Assembly: GCA_007116035.1 (NCBI GenBank)
Contig: SKJG01000066.1
Coordinates: forward strand, 1-64,000
Reading direction: 5' to 3'
Origin: Thioalkalivibrio sp.
Lineage (GTDB): Bacteria > Pseudomonadota > Gammaproteobacteria > Ectothiorhodospirales > Ectothiorhodospiraceae
DNA length: 64,000 nt
Under the pieces are notes generated by a model that searched no databases, had not been told where the DNA came from, and saw nothing but the letters and a program-made list of their open reading frames with translations. The first letter of the stretch is position 1. Each line of letters opens with the position of its first letter. The position numbers and the translations under genes were made by a program. This document shows positions 17,821 through 27,221 of the stretch, piece by piece.

Positions 17821-17877
17821 GAACCACCGATTTCAAGCCTGGGAGACTCTATGGTCGGTGCTGGAGGAGACTCCTTT

Positions 17878-17908
17878 GGAATGCCCGGCCCCACTGGCCG
17901 GGCATTCC
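17878..17908 (-). other. Perfect 13-bp hairpin just after the amtB stop codon
   Basis: GGAATGCCCGGCC and its exact complement enclose a five-base loop, 11 nt past the amtB stop. There is no T-run, and a true terminator lies 58 nt further on, so this looks like a 3' UTR stabiliser or small-RNA/protein site, not a terminator. Confidence 0.5.
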
Positions 17909-17919
17909 GGTTCGTGCCA

Positions 17920-19167
<1,248 letters not shown>

Positions 19168-19209
19168 AATGGGATTTCTCCAGTGTTAAGTGAGTTCAGT
19201 CGCCGCGCT

Positions 19210-19551
<342 letters not shown>

Positions 19552-19618
19552 TCACTCCTTTTCGAGAGAGCCGGTGTGTCCACAGGGACGATTGGTGTCT
19601 TTCAGACAGGCGGAGTCT

Positions 19619-19634
19619 TGCATGGCCCGTGCCA
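19619..19634 (-). promoter_or_regulatory. Sigma-54 promoter of glnK-amtB
   Basis: On the minus strand TGGCACGGGCCATGCA keeps the invariant GG-N10-GC spacing of sigma-54 promoters and matches TGGCAC fully at -24. It lies about 70 nt before the glnK ATG, giving a leader of about 60 nt. Confidence 0.85.
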
Positions 19635-19695
19635 ACAGCATCGGAGGCCGTTGCGGCGGCTTTTTCGATCAGGAGGGGGGACGCCGCGTGGCGTT

Positions 19696-19745
19696 TGCAC
19701 CAAGACGGCACGGAATACGGGGCAGCAATGCACCTTAATGGTGCA
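19696..19745 (-). promoter_or_regulatory. NtrC-type enhancer sites for glnK-amtB
   Basis: TGCACC-TTAAT-GGTGCA at 19729-19745 is a perfect 6-5-6 dyad matching the NtrC consensus. A weaker copy, TGCACC-AAGAC-GGCACG, lies at 19696-19712. They sit about 70-110 bp upstream of the -24 box, the normal enhancer position. ntrC itself is not in this window. Confidence 0.8.
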
Positions 19746-19752
19746 ACGCCGA

Positions 19753-19888
19753 TATAGGAGCGGCTTCCAGCCGCGATCCAGCGCGGGTAATCGCGACCAG
19801 AGGTCGCTCCTACGGATGGTGGCAAGGTGGAGCGGCCTCCGGCCGCGACGGGGGGCGGCGGATCGCGGCCAGAGGTCGATCCTCCGGG
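19753..19888. repeat. Two tandem REP-like palindromic units
   Basis: The run has two related units: AGGAGCGGCTTCCAGCCGCG... with ...ATCGCGACCAGAGGTCGCTCCT (about 19755-19811), and a diverged second copy with GGAGCGGCCTCCGGCCGCG and GATCGCGGCCAGAGGTCGATCC (about 19829-19883). Each half is a hairpin and the halves face each other. Such GGAGCGxx...CGCGA palindromes are typical REP elements. They fill the space between folK and the NtrC sites. Confidence 0.65.
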
Positions 19889-19918
19889 AGCGGGCCAATG
19901 CGAAGAGGTTTGACGGAT

Positions 19919-20422
19919 CTAGAGCGGATCCGGCTCGAGAACCGTCAGCTCGTCGGCCCCCGCAAAATTCCGCCAGAGGTCGCTGAGCGGATCTGTGCCT
20001 CCCGGAAGCCGATGCCTCGGGGCCAGCATCGCCAGCGGGCCCAGCACGTAGGCCCGTGTCAGGATCTCGGGGTGCGGCAGGGGCGGTGCCGCGGAGGTCT
20101 CATCGCCCAACAGAAGCAGGTCGGCGTCGAGCGTCTTCGGGGCGTAGCGCGGCTCATTCGGCTGCCGACCCAGACTGCGCTCCAGATCCTTCAGCGCGGC
20201 CACCAGGGCCTCCGCAGGCAACGCGGTGTCGAATTCGACACAGAGATTCCAGTAGTCCGGCCCGTCATAACCCGCGGCCGGACTGACACAGACGGGGGAA
20301 CGCCGCAGATCCCCGAAAGTCCGTTCCAACGCCACGAGGGCTGCGCGCAGATTCCGGGCCGGCTCGACATTGCTGCCCAAGCCGACGAAGGCCCGCCGCG
20401 GGGACCGCTGGTCGATGCTCAA
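19919..20422 (-). CDS. folK: HPPK, 6-hydroxymethyl-dihydropterin pyrophosphokinase
   Basis: A 167-residue folate enzyme that transfers pyrophosphate from ATP to hydroxymethyl-dihydropterin. Visible marks are AFVGLGSNVEPARNL, the pterin loop SPAAGYDGPDYWNLCVEF, the ATP/Mg segment RYAPKTLDADLLLLGDE and PHPEILTRAYVLGPL (the usual HPR is HPE). No ATG is available; TTG at 20422 overlaps the folB stop as TTGA and gives a normal length, implying coupling to folB. A little-used start fits low-level expression. Confidence 0.9.
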   Translation of the reverse strand: MSIDQRSPRRAFVGLGSNVEPARNLRAALVALERTFGDLRRSPVCVSPAAGYDGPDYWNLCVEFDTALPAEALVAALKDLERSLGRQPNEPRYAPKTLDADLLLLGDETSAAPPLPHPEILTRAYVLGPLAMLAPRHRLPGGTDPLSDLWRNFAGADELTVLEPDPL

Positions 20423-20772
20423 GAGCGACCGCGCTCGATCCGGATGCCCACCTCGCGGGCGCCGGGGACCGCGCCCGGCTTGCCCACCGTCAGCCGGATC
20501 GAGCGACTGCCAAAGCGGTCGAGCAGCGTCTGCGCGATCTCCTCGGCAAGGCTCTCGAGCAACACGTGGGGTTCCCGGCCGGCGATGGCACGGATGCACT
20601 CTGCGACGGCCTCGTAGTCGACGGTATCCGCGATGTCGCCGGAACGGGCGGCCACGAGCGTATCTGCTCCCATTTCGACATCGAAGCGCAGGCGGCGTCG
20701 GATGCGTTGCTCCCAGGCGTAGACGCCGATAACGGCCTCGACCTCCAGGTCGCGTAGATAGATCTGATCCAT
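20419..20772 (-). CDS. folB: Dihydroneopterin aldolase
   Basis: A 117-residue FolB that splits dihydroneopterin to hydroxymethyl-dihydropterin and glycolaldehyde, the step before FolK. It starts MDQIYLRDLEVEAVIGVYAWEQ, with the conserved active-site Glu in that segment and Lys in LTVGKPGAVPGAREVGI. Length is standard. It is the first gene of a folB-folK operon, divergent from the amidoligase at 21040; the 267 bp between hold no other gene or clear repeat. Confidence 0.92.
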   Translation of the reverse strand: MDQIYLRDLEVEAVIGVYAWEQRIRRRLRFDVEMGADTLVAARSGDIADTVDYEAVAECIRAIAGREPHVLLESLAEEIAQTLLDRFGSRSIRLTVGKPGAVPGAREVGIRIERGRS

Positions 20773-21039
20773 GAAAGGCAGCCCCTCCCGCCGGGACGTG
20801 TAAACGATGCGCGAATGCGCAAGAATAACCGACAGAGACGGCCACCGCCGTCCCATCACCCACCTGCCGCCGACGCGCAACTCGCGTCTGCCCTCGATGA
20901 TCGACGAGCACTGGTACGAGCCCACCTGCCGCCCGCGCGCAAAGACCTCTGGTCGATGGGTACGTGAACGGTGCGCTATGATTCCGGCGTGAACACCAAG
21001 GGGCAGGAACGGGTGAATGCCCCTGGAGCATATCTGGCG

Positions 21040-22032
21040 ATGACCACTCAATTCAGAGACCTTCCCTGGCGACACACGCCCGACGACAGCCCACGCCGTA
21101 TCGGCGTCGAGATCGAGATGGCCGGAGTCGCACTCGATGTGATGGCCGAGGCCGTCCGGGACGAGTTCGGGGGCCGGATCTCGTCGGAGGGACCCTTTGT
21201 CACGCACGTCCGCGATACAGAATTCGGGGATTTCGAGGTCGAGCTGGATGCCCGCGTACTCAAGGACAGGGGCTACCGAGAGCACCTGAAACGGCTCGGG
21301 ATCGAACTGGCCGCCGAGGACAGCGCAGCACTGGATCGCTGGCTCGCCGACGCTGCCGGCCGGCTGGTCCCGCACGAAATCGTCGCCCCGCCGGTGCCGC
21401 TTGAGATCCTGCCACGCATCGACCGGGTGCGGGCCGCGCTGCAGAAGAAAGGCGCCCGCGGAACCGAGTCCTCGCTGCTGTACGCCTTCGGCCTGCAGTT
21501 GAACATCGAGGCCCACAGCCTCGAAGCCGACTGGCTGACGTCCATCCTCAAGGCCTTCGTACTGCTCTACGAAGCCCTGGTCAAGGCCGGCAACATCGAT
21601 TTTTCGCGCCAACTCTCCCCTTACATCAAGCCCTTTCCGGGCAGCTACGTGCGCCATGTGCTGCAGCCCGGCTACCGCCCCACCATCACGGAACTGATCG
21701 ATGACTACCTCGAACACAACCCGACGCGTAATCGGCCCCTGGACATGCTGCCTCTGTTTGCCGAGATCGACCGGGAACGCGTGATGGCGGCACCGGTGGA
21801 ACGCAACCTGATCAAGCCTCGCCCGGCCCTGCACTACCGCCTGCCGAACTGCGAGATCGACGACCCCGACTGGACCCTCGCGCGGCCCTTCAATGGCTGG
21901 GCCGAGGTGGAACACCTGGCTGCGGATCCGGAGCGCCTGGCGGCAGCGGGCTCGGAATACCTGCAGCGGCCGGCCCAGGCCTGGGGGCAACTCGCCGACG
22001 AATGGGCAAAGCGCATCCGTGACTGGTTCTGA
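21040..22032 (+). CDS. Putative amidoligase (Amidoligase_2, glutamine-synthetase fold)
   Basis: A 330-residue protein of the Amidoligase_2 family (PF12224), remote relatives of glutamine synthetase and glutamate-cysteine ligase. The strand RRIGVEIEMAG near residue 20 supplies acidic metal ligands (Glu24, Glu26). DFEVELDARVLKD, a Gly-rich EIVAPPVPLEIL stretch, and KPFPGSYVRHVLQPGY supply further conserved polar positions. No known substrate. Start is uncertain: ATG 21040 is given, GTG 21013 has a closer AGGA. The following GATase starts inside its last codons, so the two are one unit. Published comparative genomics pairs these families and predicts that one makes and the other cuts gamma-glutamyl-type amide bonds; this is not tested here. 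Confidence 0.78.
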   Translation: MTTQFRDLPWRHTPDDSPRRIGVEIEMAGVALDVMAEAVRDEFGGRISSEGPFVTHVRDTEFGDFEVELDARVLKDRGYREHLKRLGIELAAEDSAALDRWLADAAGRLVPHEIVAPPVPLEILPRIDRVRAALQKKGARGTESSLLYAFGLQLNIEAHSLEADWLTSILKAFVLLYEALVKAGNIDFSRQLSPYIKPFPGSYVRHVLQPGYRPTITELIDDYLEHNPTRNRPLDMLPLFAEIDRERVMAAPVERNLIKPRPALHYRLPNCEIDDPDWTLARPFNGWAEVEHLAADPERLAAAGSEYLQRPAQAWGQLADEWAKRIRDWF

Positions 22033-22864
22033 ACGGCACGAGGCCAACGATGCGGTGGATCCGGCGGCCTTCAAGCCCCGGCGCCCGCTGGTGGCCATCA
22101 CCGGTCCGGACCGCGGAGGATGGCTGGCGTGGTTCTTCACCGCACTGGCCGTGCGTCGCGCGGGTGGCCGTGCCCTCCGTATCCGCCCGGCCCAGCCCTG
22201 CCACCACTGCCGATTCGATGCCCTGATCGTCGGTGGCGGCGCCGACGTGGACCCCTCGCTGTACGGAGATTTCGAAGGACCCGGCGTCAGCGACATCCAG
22301 GCAGCGGAGCGCCGCTGGTCCCAGCGGATCTTCGGTTATGCCTTCTACCCCGTCCTCTGGCTGCTGCGACGCATATTCCAGTCGCACGGCGGAACGTTGG
22401 ACAAGGAACGGGACCGTCTGGAAAAGGCCCTGATCAACCGGGCACTGGACGAGCACAAGCCGGTGCTGGGCATCTGCCGCGGCATGCAACTGATCAATGT
22501 CGTGCTGGGCGGTACCCTGAACCGCAATCTCGATGGCTTCTACGTGGAGATTCCACAGGCCCGCAGCCTGCTGCCGGTGAAACACGTCACCCTGAAACCG
22601 GGCACCCGGCTGGCGCGCGTCTTCGATCGCGACGACCTGTGGGTGAACGCCCTGCACGACCAGGCCGTGAACAAGCTGGGAAAGGGACTGCGGGTGGCTG
22701 CCTGCGAGGCCACCGGCGTCATTCAGGCCATCGAGGGCGTGCAGGGCTGGAGCGTCGGTGTGCAGTGGCATCCCGAGTACCTGCCGCAGAAGGAGACCCA
22801 ACAACGCCTCTTTCAGGCCCTGGTCCGGACGGCAGCCGAGGGCATCGAGGAAGAGCGGGCCTGA
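22019..22864 (+). CDS. Class I glutamine amidotransferase / peptidase C26 protein
   Basis: A 281-residue protein of the gamma-glutamyl hydrolase-like C26 group (PuuD-like). The triad is complete: nucleophile Cys153 in LGICRGMQLIN, His251 and Glu253 in VQWHPEYLP. VGGGADVDPSLYG near residue 70 is the family's oxyanion-side motif. An insert of about 35 residues with YAFYPVLWLLRRIFQSH and an amphipathic look is not typical of PuuD. GTG 22019 overlaps the amidoligase by 14 nt; GTG 22055 is the alternative. It is likely to hydrolyse or edit the amidoligase product. Its stop abuts the msrA stop exactly (22864/22865), with no room for a terminator. Confidence 0.8.
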   Translation: MTGSERHEANDAVDPAAFKPRRPLVAITGPDRGGWLAWFFTALAVRRAGGRALRIRPAQPCHHCRFDALIVGGGADVDPSLYGDFEGPGVSDIQAAERRWSQRIFGYAFYPVLWLLRRIFQSHGGTLDKERDRLEKALINRALDEHKPVLGICRGMQLINVVLGGTLNRNLDGFYVEIPQARSLLPVKHVTLKPGTRLARVFDRDDLWVNALHDQAVNKLGKGLRVAACEATGVIQAIEGVQGWSVGVQWHPEYLPQKETQQRLFQALVRTAAEGIEEERA

Positions 22865-23509
22865 TCAGGCCTCCGCGGGATAAGGGACCGCCAACCCGCC
22901 CAGACCGCAATAGCCCCCGGGATTCTTCGCCAGGTACTGCTGGTGATACTCCTCGGCGAAGAAAAACGCCTCGAGCAATGCGATCTCGGTGGTAACCGGG
23001 CCGCGCCCGGCACTGCGCAGGGCCGTTGCGAAGCGCTCGCGACTCGCCTCCGCGACCGGCACATGCTCGGGGACCGACACATAGATCCCGGACCGGTACT
23101 GGGTTCCAGCATCGTTACCCTGGCGCATGCCCTGGGTCGGGTCGTGCCCCTCCCAGAAAACCTTGAGCAGGGTCTCGACCGAAACCGCTTCAGGGTCGAA
23201 CACCACCCGCACGATTTCATTGTGCCCCGTCAACCCGGAACACACTTCCCGGTACGTCGGGTTCGGAGTATGCCCCGCTCCGTACCCGACCGCCGTGGTG
23301 TACACGCCCGGCGACATCCAGAACAGCCGCTCCGCCCCCCAGAAACATCCCATCCCGAAGTGGATCGTCTGCATCCCCTCCGGATACGGCGGCGCCAGGG
23401 GCGCATCGAGGACCGAATGGCGCGCCGGGACCGGCATCGCGGCGTCACGGCCGGGCAGGGCCTCGGAGGGGTCGGGCATACGGGTCTTGTGCATGGCGGC
23501 GAACAGCAT
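22865..23509 (-). CDS. msrA: Peptide-methionine (S)-S-oxide reductase
   Basis: A 214-residue MsrA, close in length to E. coli (212). Catalytic Cys55 lies in [13 protein letters not shown]; the YAGG-type region reads [16 protein letters not shown], and the resolving Cys is in [11 protein letters not shown] at the C-terminus. A 45-residue N-terminal extension (PSEALPGRD...) is the long-form MsrA type. AGGA precedes the ATG. It lies 10 nt after the sugar-dehydrogenase-like gene on the same strand, so they are co-transcribed. msrB is separate at 63221. Confidence 0.94.
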   Translation of the reverse strand: MLFAAMHKTRMPDPSEALPGRDAAMPVPARHSVLDAPLAPPYPEGMQTIHFGMGCFWGAERLFWMSPGVYTTAVGYGAGHTPNPTYREVCSGLTGHNEIVRVVFDPEAVSVETLLKVFWEGHDPTQGMRQGNDAGTQYRSGIYVSVPEHVPVAEASRERFATALRSAGRGPVTTEIALLEAFFFAEEYHQQYLAKNPGGYCGLGGLAVPYPAEA

Positions 23510-23519
23510 CGATGTTTCC

Positions 23520-24674
23520 TCAGGGTTTCGTGGCCGGTTCGATGCGCAGCAGCTCCCCGGGGTCGTGATCGGTCAGCACGTAGATCAGGCCGTCGCGCAC
23601 GCGCACGTCGCGGATCCGACTGCCCCAGGCCTCCAGCATGCGGACTTCGGACACGACCTCGTTGTCGGCATCGAAGCTTAGACGGGCCAGGTGACGGTGC
23701 GCCAATGCCCCGACCAGAAGGTCGCCTTCCCAATCCGGGAAGGCGTCGCCCCGATAGAAGGCCATCCCGGAGGGCGCGATCGAGGGGGTCCAGTCGTACA
23801 GCGGCTGCTCCATGCCCTCCTTTTCGCGGATGCCGTCGCCGATCGGCGCGCCGGAATAGTCGATGCCGTGGCTGATCACGGGCCAGCCGTAGTTCAGCCC
23901 GGCCTCGATGATATTGATCTCGTCGCCGCCGCGCGGGCCGTGCTCGTGCTCCCAGAGCGCGCCGGTCTGCGGATGCAGGGCCATGCCCTGGGGATTGCGC
24001 ACCCCGTAGGCGAAAATCTCCGGGAGCACGTCGCCGCGCCCGACGAAGGGGTTGTCTTCGGGGACCCGCCCGTCGTCGTGCAGGCGCACGATCGTTCCGG
24101 CATGGTCATCGAGACGCTGGGCACGCGGCATGTCGCCGCGGTCGCCGACGGACACGAACACGTAGCCATCGCGGTCGAAAACGATGCGGCTGCCGAAATG
24201 ACGGCCACCCCGGCTCGCGGGCTGCGCCGTGAACAGCACCTCGACGTCGTGGAGGCGATCGTCCACGAAGCGGGCCCGCGCCAGCCGGGTGGTGACGCCG
24301 TTGTCCACCGATGCCGCATAGGTGTAATACAGCCAGCGGTTCTGCTCGAAGTCCGGGTGCAGGGCCAGGTCCAGCAGCCCGCCCTGCCCGGTCGCGGTGA
24401 TCGCGGGCAGGCCAGGCACGGGATCCGGCTGCAGCGCCTCGTCCCGGAAGATCCGCAGCCGGCCCGGGCGTTCGCTGATCAGGATGCTGTCATCGGGCAG
24501 GAAAGCGATGGCCCAGGGATGCGCCAGATCACTGGTCATCGAGACGACTCGGTAGTCTTCCGAGGCGGCGGATGGCCCGCTGGTCTCTCCGGCACAGGCG
24601 CCGACCGTCAGCAGGAACAGAAGCAGGGCAGTGCGCAGCGGCAGCTGGGCGGGACGGAGCAATGGCAGCAGCAT
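23520..24674 (-). CDS. PQQ-dependent sugar dehydrogenase-like lipoprotein (YliI/Asd type)
   Basis: A 384-residue beta-propeller of the soluble glucose/aldose sugar dehydrogenase family. The N-terminus is a lipoprotein signal ([11 protein letters not shown] with the lipobox Cys), so the protein is probably membrane-anchored in the periplasm. Propeller hallmarks include [64 protein letters not shown] and [11 protein letters not shown]. coli YliI oxidises aldoses with PQQ; no PQQ synthesis genes are seen here. Start ATG 24674 has a GGGGGA just before it. It heads the msrA operon. Confidence 0.88.
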   Translation of the reverse strand: MLLPLLRPAQLPLRTALLLFLLTVGACAGETSGPSAASEDYRVVSMTSDLAHPWAIAFLPDDSILISERPGRLRIFRDEALQPDPVPGLPAITATGQGGLLDLALHPDFEQNRWLYYTYAASVDNGVTTRLARARFVDDRLHDVEVLFTAQPASRGGRHFGSRIVFDRDGYVFVSVGDRGDMPRAQRLDDHAGTIVRLHDDGRVPEDNPFVGRGDVLPEIFAYGVRNPQGMALHPQTGALWEHEHGPRGGDEINIIEAGLNYGWPVISHGIDYSGAPIGDGIREKEGMEQPLYDWTPSIAPSGMAFYRGDAFPDWEGDLLVGALAHRHLARLSFDADNEVVSEVRMLEAWGSRIRDVRVRDGLIYVLTDHDPGELLRIEPATKP

Positions 24675-24738
24675 GTTTCCCCCAGGATTTTCGAGCCAAT
24701 GCAGCATTTGTCCGTCGGGAAGGCCGCCGGGTTCCGCG

Positions 24739-25752
24739 TCAGCGGCTTACTGGTGCGTCCGGCATACCCCTGCGGCCACAGTCGCGCGCGATGGCGCGAA
24801 CCGCGGCCACCAACGCCTCGGCCGCACCGGCGCGCAGGCGGGCGCGCAGGTGTTCGACAAGGTCGGTCTGGCGCGTTTGCAGATCCCGCGCCAGTGACAT
24901 CAGGCCGGCGCGCTCGTCCTGCTGCCGCGCGAGTTCGAGTTCCGGGGCGTCGAACGGCAGGGTCAGGGACAACTCGATCAGCTTGCGCAGACGCGCCGCG
25001 CCCGCCTCCTCGGAAGCCTCGGCCAGTTCCTTGCCAAACACCTGCAGGTCATGGATCTCGCCGAGCAGTTCCTGCAGCACCTTGAGCGCAACGACCTGCT
25101 CCGCCGCCTGCGGGAACGCGAGGGTCAACGGTTCGAGCAGGTAACGCAGGCGCTTGCCGCTGATGCGCGCCATGTGCAGCGGCTCCTCGGAACTGTCGAC
25201 CAGGATCTGCGCGCAGCGCAGCGAGAAATCACCGCTGGCCTCCAGCAGCAGGCCGGCAGTGACCTCGGCAAAAACGGGTTCCGTCCCTTCGCTCCGGGTC
25301 TTGAGCCGCGCGCGCAGGGGCTTGTGCACCAGCCGGAACCGCTCCGCCAGCGAAGCACACAGTTCCTCGTATTCCGACTCCAGGCGCCGTTCCAGGCGTT
25401 CCTGCAGCCAATCGAAGCCAGGCTGGTGATGCGGCTTGGGATCGGCTCTACGCTGCGCCAGCCGAGTCAGCTGCACCTCCGTATCCCGGGCTGCGCCGGT
25501 CGCCGCGACCACGGCCTTCAGGCGCCGCCGCAGCTTCGGCGTGACGACGTCAGCGAGGTAGGGCCGATACGCCGTCTCGATACTGCGGGCACGCCGCATG
25601 GCGACCCGGAACTGGTGCACCGCCTCGGGATCGTGCAGCGTCGCCAACAGGGATTCGGCCACGGCGAGGCGCCTGCGCATCAGACGACGCGCCACCTGCC
25701 CCACCGGCCGGTGCAGATCGGACGGCTTGATCGTCAGGACCTTGGCTACCAT
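24739..25752 (-). CDS. CHAD-domain protein
   Basis: A 337-residue all-helical CHAD protein. The conserved histidine and basic positions lie in EAVHQFRVAMRRARS near residue 45 and in MARISGKRLRYLLEPL near 200, two halves of an internal duplication typical of the family. CHAD domains bind polyphosphate granules in studied cases. There is no CYTH triphosphatase domain in the protein or next to it, although CHAD is often fused to one. It ends with LTLPFDAPELELARQ and a Cys/Arg-rich tail. It lies 64 nt upstream of the sugar-dehydrogenase gene on the same strand. Confidence 0.85.
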   Translation of the reverse strand: MVAKVLTIKPSDLHRPVGQVARRLMRRRLAVAESLLATLHDPEAVHQFRVAMRRARSIETAYRPYLADVVTPKLRRRLKAVVAATGAARDTEVQLTRLAQRRADPKPHHQPGFDWLQERLERRLESEYEELCASLAERFRLVHKPLRARLKTRSEGTEPVFAEVTAGLLLEASGDFSLRCAQILVDSSEEPLHMARISGKRLRYLLEPLTLAFPQAAEQVVALKVLQELLGEIHDLQVFGKELAEASEEAGAARLRKLIELSLTLPFDAPELELARQQDERAGLMSLARDLQTRQTDLVEHLRARLRAGAAEALVAAVRAIARDCGRRGMPDAPVSR

Positions 25753-25821
25753 CCTGTTACGGTAATACGGCCATTGTTACCGTTTCCACCTCGCCCGCCA
25801 GTGGTCGCTGTGTTCGACCCA

Positions 25822-26796
25822 TTAGTCGGTGGACTTCACTGGGTATGGGTGCGGCCCTCCACCCGGGCGCGTCCGGAACATGCGCATGGTCCAGAGGTAC
25901 TGGGCAGGGGTCTCACGGATCGACGCTTCGATCGCCTCGTTCATGGCCACCGCATCCGCGTGCGCTTCGCCAGCGGGGAAGCCCTCCAGCGGCGGCCAGA
26001 GCTTCAGCACGTACTGGTCCACCGCGTCATCGTAATAGGCGAAGCTGGGCAATACGGCCGCACCCGTCAGACGCGCCAGGCGTCCCAGGGCCGTCAGGGT
26101 CGCTTTCGGCACACCGAAGAAATCGGCGAAGACTGCACCCTCGGCACCGAGGTCCTCGTCCGGCAGGTAATAGAAGAAGCGCCCCTTGCGGATCTGGCGA
26201 ATCGCGGGGCGCAGACCCTGCGAACGAGTGAAGATATCGCCAGAGTAGCGGGTCCGGGAACGGTGATTGATCCATTCCACGACCGGGTTGCGCATCGGCT
26301 TCGCGAACGACACCCCATCGTGCAACTGGCTCATGCGCAGGCCGCCGTGATCCAGCGCGACGGAATGGGGTGCCAGCACGATGACCGGGATCCCGCGAGC
26401 GTACAGGCGCTGAAAGTGTTCCTCCCCAATCATCCGGATACGTGCGGCGTGCGTCTTCGGCGAACCGAACCACAGCATTCCGTAGTCCAGCAGGCTGCGG
26501 GCGGCATATCGATAATGCTCACGCAGCAGGCGCTGCCGCTGCGCCTCGCTCCATTCCGGGAAACACCAGGACAGGTTGATCTGTGCGATGCGCCGGCGCT
26601 TGGCGGAGCCGAGGCGCATCAGCAAGGCCAGCAGGGCCGCGGGGCCGCGCAGGACCGGACGCGGCAGCGCATGCAGCAGCCACACCAGGCCCAGCCCCAG
26701 CCAGGTGCCCCAGAAACGGGGGGCGAAGTGCGCGCGAGTCAGGGGCGCCCGGTAGGCATCATCCGCGGCCGCAGCCACCTCGTCAGTGCGGTTCAT
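25822..26796 (-). CDS. Lipid A acyltransferase-like protein (LpxL/HtrB family)
   Basis: A 324-residue inner-membrane acyltransferase. One N-terminal helix (FWGTWLGLGLVWLLHAL) precedes the catalytic domain with the HX4D motif in VLAPHSVALDHGG, followed by RKGRFFYYLPDED and PSFAYYDDAVDQYVL, in line with LpxL/LpxM. The C-terminus TPAQYLWTMRMFRTRP is the family's usual WxxRxxKxRP-like end. Whether it adds a laurate or another acyl chain to lipid A cannot be told. It overlaps the TPR gene by four bases (ATGA). Confidence 0.85.
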   Translation of the reverse strand: MNRTDEVAAAADDAYRAPLTRAHFAPRFWGTWLGLGLVWLLHALPRPVLRGPAALLALLMRLGSAKRRRIAQINLSWCFPEWSEAQRQRLLREHYRYAARSLLDYGMLWFGSPKTHAARIRMIGEEHFQRLYARGIPVIVLAPHSVALDHGGLRMSQLHDGVSFAKPMRNPVVEWINHRSRTRYSGDIFTRSQGLRPAIRQIRKGRFFYYLPDEDLGAEGAVFADFFGVPKATLTALGRLARLTGAAVLPSFAYYDDAVDQYVLKLWPPLEGFPAGEAHADAVAMNEAIEASIRETPAQYLWTMRMFRTRPGGGPHPYPVKSTD

Positions 26797-27134
26797 GGCT
26801 GACTGGAAGGCGGTTCCATCTGCTTCCGGGCCCTCCGAGCGAAGACCTCCATCTCCTTGGCCGCCTGAAGATCGCCCTTTTCGCGGGCCACGGCGATCCC
26901 CCGTTCACAGGCCTGCAGCGCGCGCGCCGGTTCCCCGATGGCCAGCAACTGCCTGGACAGCAGTTTCCACGCGGCCGAGTAGGACGGGTCCTGCGCCACC
27001 GCGTGCTCGAGGTGGGCCACGGCCTCCTCGCTCCTGCCTGCGGCGACCAGGGCATTGCCCAGAGAAAGGCGCAGCATCGGCGAGTCCTGGCCACCTGCGA
27101 GCATGGCTTCGAACCGCGCAATCATGTCCGCCAT
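26793..27134 (-). CDS. Small TPR-repeat protein
   Basis: A 113-residue soluble protein with two to three tetratricopeptide repeats (LRLSLGNALVAAGRSEEAVAHLEHAV..., YSAAWKLLSRQLLAIGEPARALQACERG) and a charged helical tail. It has no signal peptide. ATG 27134 is chosen because CGGAG lies eight bases upstream; an upstream in-frame start at 27173 lacks one. It overlaps the acyltransferase gene start, so it may be a partner or scaffold for that enzyme; this is inferred from coupling only. Confidence 0.78.
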   Translation of the reverse strand: MADMIARFEAMLAGGQDSPMLRLSLGNALVAAGRSEEAVAHLEHAVAQDPSYSAAWKLLSRQLLAIGEPARALQACERGIAVAREKGDLQAAKEMEVFARRARKQMEPPSSQP

Positions 27135-27221
27135 TTCGGTGACTCCGTTTTGTCCCTGCGCGGAGATTAGCACAGCCCGACGGGTGCTCTGGAAGCCGTT
27201 CGGGCAGCCCCCCCACGGCGC

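Larger units (their letters stand above)
17590..17919. other. 330-bp intergenic region between fetA and amtB
   Basis: It holds the amtB hairpin and terminator (17878-17908 and 17793-17820) on the minus strand. Between 17596 and 17790 nothing recognisable was seen; this part must contain the fetA promoter. Confidence 0.6.

Noticed and set aside
19696-19712. Second NtrC half-site as an independent strong site
   Set aside because: Only one half matches well; kept as a weaker accessory site and not counted separately.
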